A stretch of DNA of 64,000 nucleotides from Emiliania huxleyi CCMP1516. Its lineage: Eukaryota > Haptophyta > Isochrysidales > Noelaerhabdaceae. The notes beneath the pieces are model-generated. The model was not told the DNA's origin. It made no database searches and was given only the letters and a program-made list of their open reading frames with translations. The position numbers and the translations under genes were made by a program. Location of the stretch: positions 306,653 through 370,652 of the forward strand of contig NW_005196021.1 in assembly GCF_000372725.1 (NCBI RefSeq), written 5' to 3'. Below are positions 52,001 through 62,316 of this stretch, piece by piece; within the stretch, counting starts at the first letter, position 1, and every line of letters begins with the position of its first letter.

Positions 52001-55000
52001 TTGAAGTCCGACGCGCAGTACTCTGAGCCCGCCTCCACCATCCTCCGGCCTCTCGCCACCGGCTCGCTGCCGGCGCACCGCGTCTTGCCGGCATTGGCAT
52101 TGCCGCCAAAGAGGCGGCACTCTGTCAGCACCGCGGAGGAGGGGCTGGCGCGCCAGAAGCCGCGCAGGAGGACGAGGGAAGAAAGGGTGGTGTTGTCCGG
52201 GCAGGCAGCGTTCGGCGGGCAGGGTTTGCAGTAGGCGGTCGGGGAGGTCAAGATGTCGCCTGGGTCGGCCGAGGTGTTCCGCAGATAGTAGTCGTCCATG
52301 CAGATAGAGCAGATGGTGCTGCCGCTGACCGAGCTGAGGGGATGCGGACATAGATTGCAGAGGCTTTGGCCAGCGTTGGCGGCGTATTTGCCAGCCTCGC
52401 ACTCGTCGCACGCGACGCTGCCTTGATTCGACGAAGTGCCGGGATCGCAAGACTCGCACTCGGACTGCCCCTCTTTCGCGGCGAAGGTGCCAGGCGAGCA
52501 CGGCGTCGGCTCGATGCTGCCCGTGGAGCAGGCGCTGCCGGCGGGGCAGGCCGTGCACTCACCCGCGGCGGTGAGGTTTGTTGCGTTCGAGTAGCTGCCA
52601 GCCTCGCACGGCAGCGGCGCCGACGCGCCCAGCTCGCAGTAGCTGCCTTTCTTGCACTGGAGACAGCCCGTCGCACCCTTATCGTGCTGGTAGGTCCCCC
52701 CCTTGCACGGCTCGCACTCGGAGAGGCCGCCCGTGGCAGCGAAGCTACCCTTGGCGCACGCCGTCTGCTGCGTGGAGCCCGTGGTGGCGAAGTGGCCCGG
52801 CGAGGCGTCGGTGCACTCGCTCGCGGCGGAGAGGTTGGTGGCGGTCGAGTAGCTGCCAGCCTCGCACGGCAGCGCCGCCGCCGCGCCAACAGCGCAGTAG
52901 CCGCCCGCCTCGCACGGCTTGCACGCCGTCTGCGCCTCCGCGTCCTGGTACGTGCCGCCGGAACAGGGCGTGCACTCGCCCTGCCTGGTCTCGTTCGTGT
53001 ACGACCCCTTGGCGCACGCCGTCTGCTGCGTGGAGCCGGTGGTGGCGAAGTGGCCCGGTGAGGCGTCGGTGCACTCGCTCACGGCGGTGAGGTTGGTGGC
53101 GGTCGAGTAGGAACCCGCCTCGCACGGCAGCGGCGCCGACGCGCCCTTTGCGCAGTAGCCGCCCTCCACGCACGGAAGGCAGCTCGTCGCGTTCGACTCG
53201 CCCTGGTACGTCCCGCCCGCACAGCTGGCGCACTCGGAGAGGCCGGCCGTGGCGGCGAAAGAGCCCGGCGAGCACTCGGAGGGCGGCGCCGCCCCGCCGC
53301 CGCACGACGAGCCGGCGGGGCAGTCGAGGCACTCGGGGTCGCCGCTCCGGTCGGTCAGCTCGGCGTACGTGCCCGCCGCGCACTGCGCGTCCAGTTCGCG
53401 CGACGAGCCCTGAGGGCAAAACCTGCCGGCAGCGCAGCGGACGCAGTCGGCGGCGGCGGGCTCGCTCTGGTAGTAGCCCTGGGCGCACAGCTCGCAGCGA
53501 GCGTTGCCGAGGCCGGAAGCGTTGCTGCCTGGCGAGCACGGCGTCGGTGCCACGCTGCCCGTGGTGCAGGCGTGGCCCTCGTCGCACAGCGTGCACTCTT
53601 CCGATGCGGCAAGGTCGGTGGCGTTCGAGTACGACCCGGCGGGGCAGGGAAGTGGCACGCTCGTCCCCTTCGGGCAGTAATGACCCGCATCGCAGGGCAG
53701 CGCCTCATAGGTCGCCTCCGTGGGGCATTTGTAGCCTGCGGGGCAGCGGCCGGCGCAGCTGCTGCTCGACTGCTCCTTTGGGTCGGCCGAGCCGAGGAGG
53801 CCGGCGGCGCAGGCAAAGGGGAAGTCCTCATCGACGGGCAGCAGCGGCAGCTGGTAGAGGTTCACGCCGAGGAGAGAGGGGTCGCCTCCGGTCTCGTTGT
53901 TCCAGTTGCAGGGCTGCACGAAGGTCGGGGCCTGGCAGTACCAAGGCGGCTGGCCGACTGCTGCGACGGCGAGGGCGCAATCGTCGCGGTGCTCGAGGCA
54001 CGCCTTCTGCTTGGCCTGATAAGCAGGGTAAGGGCACGCCCCCCGGTACACCTCGCAGCGCGCGTTCGGCAACCAGCGGCCGGCGGGGGCGGGGAGGGTG
54101 TAGGAGACCTCAGCGAGAAGGAAGATGGAATTCCCCTGACCCTCGGCAGAGCAGCCGCTGATGAGAGTGCCGTCACTCAGGGTGGTGCGCCCGCCCGCCG
54201 AGTAGAGGCCGCCGCCAGACAGGGCAGAGCAGCCGCTGATGAGAGTGCCGTCGCTAAGGGAGGTGCTGCCGCCCGCCGAGTAGAGGCCACCGCCAGACTC
54301 TGTGGCGATGCAGCTGGAGATGGTTGAGCGGGCCAGGCTGGCGGAGCCCGAGGCCACGTAAACTGCGCCGCCAAACGTGGCATTGCAGCCAGAGATGGTG
54401 GAGTCGGCCACGTTGAGGTCGGTGTCAGCCGTGTATGTAGCTCCGCCCCACTGCGGTTGGGAGGAGAGAGCGGGGTGAGGCAGCCGTGGCCCTCTCTACC
54501 TCGCGCCCCGCTTCCGTGCGGCGCTGCAGGGCCGGTGGCTAGCTCTACGCGGCGCACTCCCTCGGGACTGTGCACATTGCGAGCCGAGCAGCCCGACACG
54601 GCCGAGTCGATTAGCGAGACCGCACCGCTGCTAGACGCGAAGACGACGCCGCCGTACTGCGGTTGCGAGGAGAGAGCGGGGTGAGGCAGCGGTGTCCCTC
54701 TCTACCTCTCGCCCTGCTGTGCCGTGAGGCGCTGCACGAGTGCGGCTAGCTCTACGCGGCGCACATCAGCAGAGCAGCCCGACACGGCCGAGCCGATTAT
54801 CGAGACCGCACCGCTGCTAATCGCCCTGACGACGCCGCCGACCTGCGGTTGCGAGGAGAGAGCGGGGTGAGACAGCCGCGGCCCTCTCCATCTCTCGCCC
54901 CGCTGCCGTGCGGCACTGCAGGGAGGGCGGCTAGCTCTACGCGGCGCACATTGCCAGCCGAGCAGCCCGATACGCTCGAGCCGATTATCGAGACCGCACC

Positions 55001-57545
55001 GCTGTCCCTCGTGTAGACGACGCCGCCCTCCTGCGGTTGCGAGGAGAGAGCGGGGATGAGGCTGCCGTGCCCCTCTTCATCTCTCGCCCCGCTGCCGTGC
55101 GGCGCTGCAGGGGTGGCGGCTAGCTCTACGCGGCGCACATAGTCAGCAGAGCAGTCTCTGACCGTCGAATCGATGATCTCGACGTCGCCTGCGCCATTAG
55201 CGTGCACAACGACGCCGCTACCCGCCCTCCCGTTGACGAGGGTCAGCCCCCGCAGGGTGAGGCTGCAGCCGCCCCGCAATATAAAGAGCCTGGTCTCTCC
55301 CTTGCCGTCGAGCGTCGCGCCCTCGCCGCTGCTCGCGACGGTCACTTTGATGGTGGAGGTGCAGCTGATCTGGCTGCTCAGCTTGAACTCTGCACCGGGC
55401 GACAGGTAGATGGAGACATTGGCAGCAGTTGAAGTAGCGTCCTCGATCAGGTTGCGGAGCTGGTCCTCGCTCGCCGCGGCGACATAGCCGGGGGAGAGCG
55501 GCGGCAGCGGCGGCGGTGTTGGCGGTGATGGCGGTCGAGGCGGTGGAGGCGGCGCTGGTGGCGGTGAAGGCGGGCGGGTCGCCCAGCAGATCTGACGGCA
55601 GAGGGAGGAGGGCATCAGAGAGGAGACGGAAGGGGAGCGAGAGGCACCAGGGGCACACCTTCCAGCCCGACTCGACTACGCTGCCATCCGATCGCCACTC
55701 GATGACGCCGTCCTCCGCCACCGCGCCACTCGGCCCCGAGGTGCCGCAGTACTTTGTGCCGTCGACGGTGAGATAGTCCCAGCGGCAGTTGCTGTCCGCC
55801 TCCACATCAAAGGCGACCGTCTCCAGCCCGACCGGCGGCACACCGCTGATGGTGCACTCCTCGCTGTTGCCGTAGCTGTTCGGGTAGTTTGGCGACGCGG
55901 CGCACGAGCCGCCGTCGGTGAGCGAGCACGGGCTGCTGACGTTGACGGGCGGTGGGGACGGTGGGGTGCCGCATACGCCGTGGAGGAAGAAGAGGATCAC
56001 AATGCCAACTCGGAGAGCACGCGTGCTGGAGAGCAAGGGTACGGAGATCGCTGCGTGGCTGCTGCGCTCCACGCTCTTCTTCTTGACCTGCCCACGCAAC
56101 GGCGGCTCAAGGAACGCCGCGAGGAGCAGCGCCAGCACGGCCGCACAAGGGTTGAGAAAGAGCAGCGAGGCCACATCGATCTCTGAGAGGGTCGTGGCGG
56201 TCGTGAAGCTCTCCTCGAGTGAGGGGTCGCCGATCTTCGTCGCGCCGGAAGTCTCGTCAAATAAGGGGGCGAGCTCGGCGTAGGCGCCGATGTTGAGCTT
56301 CATGGAGGTAGTCGGGTAGGTCTTACCGATCTCGGTTTCGATCTTGGAGTGGGCCGTGGCGGTCGTGCAGTCCGCCTCGTCCGTCGTGGAGCCCGGGACA
56401 GGCTTGTTCTGTGAGGGGGGGAGGGCGGGGGGGAGTTGGGGCGGAGGTGGGGACGGCGCGCAGCGGAGGCGCCGATGTGGGGCCGACGGTGTGGGAGCGG
56501 GGAGCGAGGGCGGGGCGAAGCGGGGCGAGAGAGGGCGGAGGGCGGCGCAGGGGAGGGCGGCGGAGCAGAGAGAGGCGGCTAGGGAGGTGGGGGGGCGGCG
56601 GGGGAGGGCGGCCGGCAAGGAATGGTGTTGGGGAGGGGTGAGGGAGGTGGCGGCGGCGGAGGAGGGGCCGGGGAAGGAGGTGGGGAGGGCGGCTGGGGGA
56701 GGGCGGGGGCGGGGGCGGGGGCGGGGGCGGGGAGGGGGAGAGGGTGGTGGGGGGAGAGTGGGGGGCGGCGAGGACGCCCGGGCGGAGATGGAGAGGCGGG
56801 GAGGGCGGCGGAGCATGCCCCCGTGAAGGAGGCCAGACGGTGTGGGAGAGAGCGGAGAGTCGCACACCTTTGTGTCCGTCTTGTCGGCCTCGCCCTTGGA
56901 GTGGGCCGTGGCGGTCGTGCAGCCCGTCTCGTTGCTCGTGGAGCCCGAGGCCTTGATCGGATCCTCAGAGACGCAGAGCTCGGCGAGCGGCGGCGGCGGC
57001 TGCGCGCACCACACAGGGGCGCCGCCGCCGCCGCACGTGACACCGACGGAGTTGGCGGTGGAGTCGGCGAGCGAGCCGTCGCCAACGATGGCCGCGCCGG
57101 CAGCCTCGCCAAAGGAGGCGAGCTCGGCGTCGGCCGCGGCGCCGATGGGCTTGACGGTGGTCGGGGCGGCGGCGCGCGAGGCGGCGCCGCTGAACTTGGA
57201 GAGGTTGAACGGGAAGGAGAAGGTTGGATGGAAGGTGGCGACGACCGGCCAGGCACCTAACAGCGCCCACCCACCCCCGAGGACGTCTTGGTGGAGCAGG
57301 AGCTCCGCGGCCTTGTCGGGTTTGCGCGAGGCAGACGCCGCGAGGGCGAGCGTCGGCGCGTCGGTCTCGAGCTTGATGCTGAAGTCGGTGCGGTTGCGCG
57401 TGTCGATGAGTGCCCCCCCGCGCCGCGGACGGGGGCGAGAGGCGGCGGTTGAGGGCGTCGCGAGAAGAGCGAGGGCGAGCATGGCGGCGTGCAGCAGATG
57501 TAGGCGGAGACAGATGCTCGAAATCGAGATCGCAGAAAAAAACAC
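49022..57545 (-). CDS. giant receptor B: CUB-beta-helix-GCC2/GCC3-multi-TM-TIR, paralogue of A
   Basis: Fourteen exons (57545-56868, 56408-55659, 55591-55139, 55030-54950, 54842-54765, 54656-54576, 54450-51358, 51282-50540, 50464-50386, 50313-50218, 50143-49928, 49857-49459, 49383-49318, 49240-49022) join in frame to about 2343 residues. The N-terminus, CUB region, beta-helix and first Cys-rich repeats are nearly identical to receptor A, but the MAM domain is absent and replaced by hydrophobic and Thr-rich sequence. There are four instead of three single-turn beta-helix exons. The membrane part (such as GFIVLWPAGSLVLFTSLLA) and TIR (WHLFNSHIWSTGQDAVKVI, VDDLKDIGALEEYIQSSQ, NCLREIRSSLEK) are clearly diverged. 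The Glu of NCLREI is kept. The second TIR-like module has THLLLYLNEDSF and KIVMAHENDPALGG. TIR introns in B are absent from A. Confidence 0.8.
49655..49685. repeat. 31-bp perfect palindrome inside a coding exon of receptor B
   Basis: Bases 49655-49669 (CAGATCGTGAGACCG) are the exact complement of 49671-49685 around one central base. It lies in exon 12 and encodes PDRETAGLTIC. Receptor A has no such sequence at the corresponding place. Confidence 0.85.
54451..55138 (-). repeat. four near-identical introns separating beta-helix exons of receptor B
   Basis: Introns 55138-55031, 54949-54843, 54764-54657 and 54575-54451 share start, middle and end with those of receptor A. The last one carries an extra 18 bases after its GT. 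The three intervening exons are 81, 78 and 81 bases, each one beta-helix turn (GGVVYTRDSGAVSIIG and relatives). Confidence 0.9.
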
Positions 57546-57865
57546 GCCGAATGGTGTTGTTCAAGGCGGCTCGCACAGTAGTGTGTGTACGTTGGACGTC
57601 ACGAGGTGTGGTGTGGACGCGAGAATACTTAGCTCCGCCGTTCATGGAGGTAACCGATGCGAGTGCGCGGCGCATCCCCGGCGGCCCGACGGTGGCCGGC
57701 GCTTGCGCGCCAGCCCCCTGTCATAGCTACCGGTACGCGCGCCATGGGGCGACTTTGTTATGTACATTATCTCGTGCAACGACCCTCCTGTGGCGCCTCG
57801 CGCTCCCGGAGAGAGCGAGAGAGATTACAGATTTCTTTTCTAGCAATACCAAACAACTCTAACAG
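57546..57865 (-). promoter_or_regulatory. promoter/leader region of receptor B
   Basis: Collinear with 34534-34868 upstream of receptor A, with one deletion of about 30 bases. Similarity ends in CAAACAACTCTAACAGT, the same word that survives alone at 40685-40703. Common regulation of both receptors is likely. Confidence 0.7.
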
Positions 57866-58016
57866 TAACACACTCACACCACGTGTTTTTTTGTCGCTCC
57901 GGCGCTCCCCAGTAGAGCGCAAAACGAAACATAAAACGCCCTCCAACATCGGATCAACAGACACTGACGTCCTCACACCGGCAAGCACCACGACCAAGGC
58001 GCGGCAGTCTCGGCTC

Positions 58017-58727
58017 TCACGCCGCTCTCCGGTACGTGTACCGCCCGTTCGCAAAGCTGACCGCGACCGGCGCGCCGTCCGCGCCTCCGAGCGCGTCGAC
58101 GGCGGCGTCGCGCGCACCGGCCGTCTCGACGAGCAGCCTCGCGGCGGTGGCCACGTCGGCGTCCGCGCCGCCGGCGACGACGAGCTCCCTCAGCCTCTTG
58201 AAGGCGTCGGCCGCGCGCACGTCGCGGATCGCCTGCTTGAGCGCCGGGTGGAAGTCTCCCGAGAGCACGTCCTCGGCGGGCCACCACTTTGTGGCCGCGT
58301 ACTCCTTCTCGTCGAAGACGGCGCCGGCGACCTCGGCGTCGCCCAGCGCGAGCCGGTGCACCGTCGAGATGTCAGCCGTGCCGTTCCCCGCCGGCGGCTG
58401 CTGCCGGAACTGCCAGACGAACGAGTAGTTTGCGACCACCTCGAAGCGCTCGAGAGGCAGGTCGAGCTTGAGCTCGCGCCGCACGTTGCGCGCGGCGGCC
58501 GCCTCGGGCGTCTCGCCCGGCTTCGACCGGCCGCCGATGTACCACCAGTCCGGCTGCGGCTCCACCTTGCGCTGGCCCAGGAAGACCTTTGAGCCGCTCG
58601 CGTCGGTCACGAGGACGTCGGAGCACGCCTTGACGACGGTGTCGAGACAGCGGCCGTACTCGTCGTCGGGCAGGAAGCAGTGGCGCGGCGTGAACTCGCC
58701 GGTGATGAACTGCGGCGTCCGCTGCAT
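58017..58727 (-). CDS. Nudix-fold hydrolase-like protein with degenerate Nudix box
   Basis: From the ATG at 58727 (MQRTPQFITGEF) the frame gives 236 residues; an upstream ATG at 58844 would add a stretch that begins at the edge of a dispersed repeat and is less likely. VLVTDASGSKVFLGQRK, then PDWWYIGGRSKPGETPEAAA and RNVRRELKLDL, form the Nudix strand-loop-helix. Against the consensus GX5EX7REUXEEXGU, the first Glu and the last catalytic-position Glu are present, but REU is RNV, the first Glu of EE is Arg and the Gly is Lys. Nudix enzymes cleave nucleoside diphosphates linked to other groups; this one may have weak or changed activity or a binding role. The second half ends in a helical region (RAADAFKRLRELV). 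Confidence 0.7.
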   Translation of the reverse strand: MQRTPQFITGEFTPRHCFLPDDEYGRCLDTVVKACSDVLVTDASGSKVFLGQRKVEPQPDWWYIGGRSKPGETPEAAAARNVRRELKLDLPLERFEVVANYSFVWQFRQQPPAGNGTADISTVHRLALGDAEVAGAVFDEKEYAATKWWPAEDVLSGDFHPALKQAIRDVRAADAFKRLRELVVAGGADADVATAARLLVETAGARDAAVDALGGADGAPVAVSFANGRYTYRRAA

Positions 58728-58847
58728 GGCGTGCCGCCCTGCGCTTTCTCTTTTTGCGCTGCGGCCGCCAGGCGCCCGCCCCGGCGGTGAGCGACGCGGA
58801 GCGAGTGAGCCGCCGGGAAAATAAAAGAAAAAAGCGCCCCACAAGCT

Positions 58848-59138
58848 GGGAATAGGACCGCCGCAAGCGGCGTGGCGTGGAGCGGTTGAGCATCCCTCCG
58901 GGGGCCCCTCTGCGCCGGGGAGGCGTTGTTGGAGGCTAGGCAGGTCCTAGGACGCAAGCGTCCGTCGCCTTTTTCAAACTCGGGGCCCACTCCGCTACGC
59001 TCCGACCCGAATTTGGAGGGCCATGAAATTTAAGGTGTTGCTGCGCAAAAGAAAGGGGCGGGGCGCGGGCGTTTGGGTTTGCGGCAGGCCGAGAGAGAGT
59101 TCTTTTTGGAGACCAGACCTTTCGATGGTTCATGCTTT
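58848..59138 (-). repeat. dispersed repeat R2, inverted copy
   Basis: Reverse-complement partner of 12013-12303, same length and landmarks. It begins about 120 bp upstream of the Nudix gene start and probably includes part of its promoter. Confidence 0.8.
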
Positions 59139-59363
59139 AGGCTGCACACATGTTTCCTCGCTCACCCCGTCTCGTTTCCTTTCCGTGTTTCTCTACAGCA
59201 CCCTCTCGTTTCCTCTCTAGTTTCCCCGGGAAACTCCGTGGAAATCAGCTGGTTTGGGCCCAAAATCAGCCAAATCGGCAAAATACCGGGTATTTTGCGG
59301 GTATACCTGGAAAAAACCGGGTATACCTGGAAAATACCCGGTATGTTGCCGGTTTCTGAGTTT

Positions 59364-60728
59364 AAATGAACTCGGGGGCACGGGACGCGGCACAAACGGG
59401 GCACAAACGCCAGGCCATAAAGACGGGGGAGGCACGTAGTGACGCAGGGGAGTCTAGGCGACGGCGGCGTCCTCCGACGCCGCGGCGAGCCTGAGCTCGG
59501 TCGCAATCTCTTCCGCCGCCGCGAGCTGCAGCGCGACTGACATGCGCTGGGCCTGCAGCGACAGCCACGACCGCGTCGACCAGCTCGCCTCGTCCTCGTG
59601 CTGCCGCTTCGAGAGCTTGTTGCGCACCTTGTCCAACAGCCGCTTGACCGCGTTGCACCACCCGCCGAAGGTTTCGAACAGTACATCTGTACGCGTCGGT
59701 TTCCTCGGTTTCGCCTCAGATTTTGCCCCAGACCAGCTCTCAGACTCAGGGAAACTCGAGAGTTGCCAGAATGGAGCTCCAAACACCCTCTGGTTTCCCT
59801 GGAAATTTCCGGAAACGAAAAGTGCTGGGGGCCCTCTCGTTTCCTTTTTGGTTTCCAGAAACATGTGTGCTGGCCAATTCATGCTTTCTATGTCTATTTC
59901 CATCGTGCTTCATGACACGACACGCGGTGGTGGGAGCTGGTGGAGCTGTCAGCTGATCGATCCAAGCGGGTGGGGAGTGGGGGGCATGGCTGGGCATGCA
60001 GGCCCGCCAGTCGGCCCGGCCTCTGACGTGGTGCTGCCGCTGCATTCGCTGAAGAAGCTAGAGAGGTCCGACTTGATTGGAGGCACTGGAGGCGAGGCGA
60101 AGGGAGGTTGGGCCGGGCCGTGAGGGGCTGATGGCGCTGGCCAGCGCGGGGAGTGAGATGTCGTCGTCGTCGTATACTGCTGGCCCTCGCCCTCAGTTGC
60201 CAGGGCTGTGGGCTGCAGAATTGGCGTCTGTACTGTGGCGTCTATTGCAATACGCAGGCTCTGCAGCGTGATGGCAGGCGGGACTGCGAGGCCGGCGGCA
60301 GCGGAAGGAGAGGCTGGGCACGAGCCAGGAACAGGCTGGCCAGGTCCGCAGGTGGCTGCGCTTGGGCGAGGCGCGCGCGCGCATGGCGGGCCGAGCAGGC
60401 TCGGCATATGGTGAACCCCCGATGTCGCGATGCGGTCCCGCTTTTCCGCGATCATTCTAAATGGCTCCGGTGGTGTGCCGGTGATAGTACTAGCACGCGC
60501 CAGTTCGCACCTGTGTCGAGCCTGTGTGCTGTGAGAGAGAGTTCTTTTGTTTAAATTCTATAAAATGAACTCGGGGGCACGGGACGCGGCACAAACGGGG
60601 CACAAACGCCAGGCTACAAAGACGGGGAGGCACGTAGTGACGCAGGGGAGTCTAGGCGACGGCGGCGTCCTCCGACGCCGCGGCGAGCCTGAGCTCGGTC
60701 GCAATCTCTTCCGCCGCCGCGAGCTGCA
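59364..60728. repeat. 167-bp direct repeat of a gene tail, 1.2 kb apart
   Basis: 59364-59530 and 60563-60728 are nearly identical. Read on the minus strand, both encode LQLAAAEEIATELRLAAASE with the same stop plus about 90 bp of common 3' flank. Upstream of the shared part the sequences differ completely. The interval also holds repeated CGTTTCC / TTTCCxGGAAA words and a 17-base palindrome at 59279-59296. Confidence 0.75.
59454..59700 (-). CDS. 3' exon of an unidentified gene
   Basis: The minus-strand frame ending at 59454 encodes FGGWCNAVKRLLDKVRNKLS, then SWSTRSWLSLQAQRMSVALQ and the Ala/Glu-rich end LRLAAASEDAAVA. It looks like helical protein sequence with good codon bias. No start codon or clear acceptor can be fixed, and sequence upstream (59700-59900) is not convincingly coding. 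It is a partial gene or the remnant of a duplication; the product is unknown. Confidence 0.35.
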
Positions 60729-61089
60729 TCATTTCGTCCGTCCAAACGAAAAGGAAGCGCCGGATCAAGAGAGAGATTTTAGAATTTTACAACGAAACTC
60801 CCAGATTTTAGAAAACCAACAAGAAATCACGACTCTCACAGTGATTTGGGCTCGGCAGCTTGTCAGCCCTCAGCCGAAGCTGGGGCCGGTCCCGTGTAGC
60901 CGAGAGAGCCCGCGCCGATGAGTTCGACGCGGTCGGGGGGCCTTGCGGAGAGGCCAGCGAGGTGGCGATCGCTGTACTTCATGGCGCCCTCAAAGTGGAG
61001 CTGGCTGACTCGCCAGAGGTCGATACTCTGGACGACCCATAGGATGCCACGAATGCCTGAAGGAGAGGCAGGCGAGGCCAGAGGCAGGC
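60729..61089. other. unassigned
   Basis: A short frame at 60918-61127 (start MSSTRSGGLAERPARW) has no motif. No repeat apart from the tail duplication just before it. Confidence 0.3.
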
Positions 61090-61500
61090 TCAGCTGCTCT
61101 CTCGGGTGCTATCACTTTGGTGGCTGAAGGACCCGATGGTCCTGTCACATAGATTCGCGTTCCGAGTCGTGGGGGTAGGAGAATTCGAGGTAGAATAAGT
61201 CAACACTTCCTTGTAGTACAGCGGACCGCCAGGCTCGCCGGCAGCATCCGCAGGGAGGCAGCATATGAGGCACCAGTCCTCTGGAGAGCTCAACAGCTGC
61301 GGCCGCGATGGTAGAGTCGGCCGCGGTTCGAGCGAGCAGCTTTTGGCTGCGGGATCGAATCGCGGAAGGCTCATGCCCTCGCGGAGCGACGCGGGTCGCG
61401 CGGCGCGCGCGTGTGCGAAATGTGACAACAGACGACAGACGAGAGGCGCCTGAGCGCTGTACGACTGAACGACCGTCGCCGCAATCGCCACCGCCGCCAT
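61090..61500 (-). CDS. possible small protein, unknown
   Basis: A frame of 136 codons starting MAAVAIAATVVQSYSAQAPL, which could be a signal-like N-terminus, followed by a Pro/Ser/Arg-rich region with CLICCLPADAAGEPGG. It could equally be GC-driven chance sequence. No neighbour supports it. Confidence 0.2.
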   Translation of the reverse strand: MAAVAIAATVVQSYSAQAPLVCRLLSHFAHARAARPASLREGMSLPRFDPAAKSCSLEPRPTLPSRPQLLSSPEDWCLICCLPADAAGEPGGPLYYKEVLTYSTSNSPTPTTRNANLCDRTIGSFSHQSDSTRESS

Positions 61501-62316
61501 TTTGACGAGCAGCGCGCGCGCTCGTCGGCGGCCAGCCGTCGCGGGCCGGGCCGAGCCCGGGGGTGCGGCTGCGCATTTTATGTTCCCTTCTCGGCGAGTG
61601 AAAATCGCAGATTATGTTGTATCGATAGATCTCAACATCTCGAGATCACTCGAGACCACGTCGAGAGAGAGATCTACACTGTCTCGCCTCGCGCGGCGAG
61701 AGAGAGAACCTCGAGGCGAGATCACGCACAGGTAAAGTCTAAAGATCACGGCTACGACTAGTCTACGTCGCTCAGAGGTAGAGGTAAAGGGCCCACGGCT
61801 ACCCACAGAGGTAAAGGCAAGAGGGCCGCAGGCCCTCAGAGGTAGAGGTAGCCTAGAGCCCTCCTACCCGGCCCTCCGGGCCGAGTGCATGAGCATGTCC
61901 TCGGCGTGCGCACTAGTCTGTTAGTGTACTAGTTTTTACAATTCACCACAGGAGACAGAGACATGGTGTCCACTCTTCACTCAGTCACACGTCACACACG
62001 GCGAGAAGTGGGGCGAAGCCCCCAAAAGGTCCATGCACGTCCTCAACAGGAGAGTTTTCGAGACGGACGACATTGTAAGCATGAGTCGAGAGCTGTCGCG
62101 GCACGTTTCCGCGCGCCCGCCGCAGGAGCGGCGCCGCGATCTCACACGGCGCCGCGAGCAGTGCGACTCCACGTCGCCCACCGCGGCCTAGTCTCGCGCG
62201 CGGATGCCTCGCAGCACCGACCCGCCCGCAGCGAGTCCGCGTGGCGGCGAAGCGGGGGGGGCGGGGGGAGGGGGGGGGAGGGGAGAGCGCGGTGGGCAGC
62301 GCCGGCGGCGGTTCTC
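61501..62316. other. intergenic, AGGTA-word region
   Basis: GAGGTAGAGGTAAAG-type words at 61735-61850 resemble those at 47058-47160. A G-run lies near 62255-62285. Frames overlap on both strands without motifs. Confidence 0.35.
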
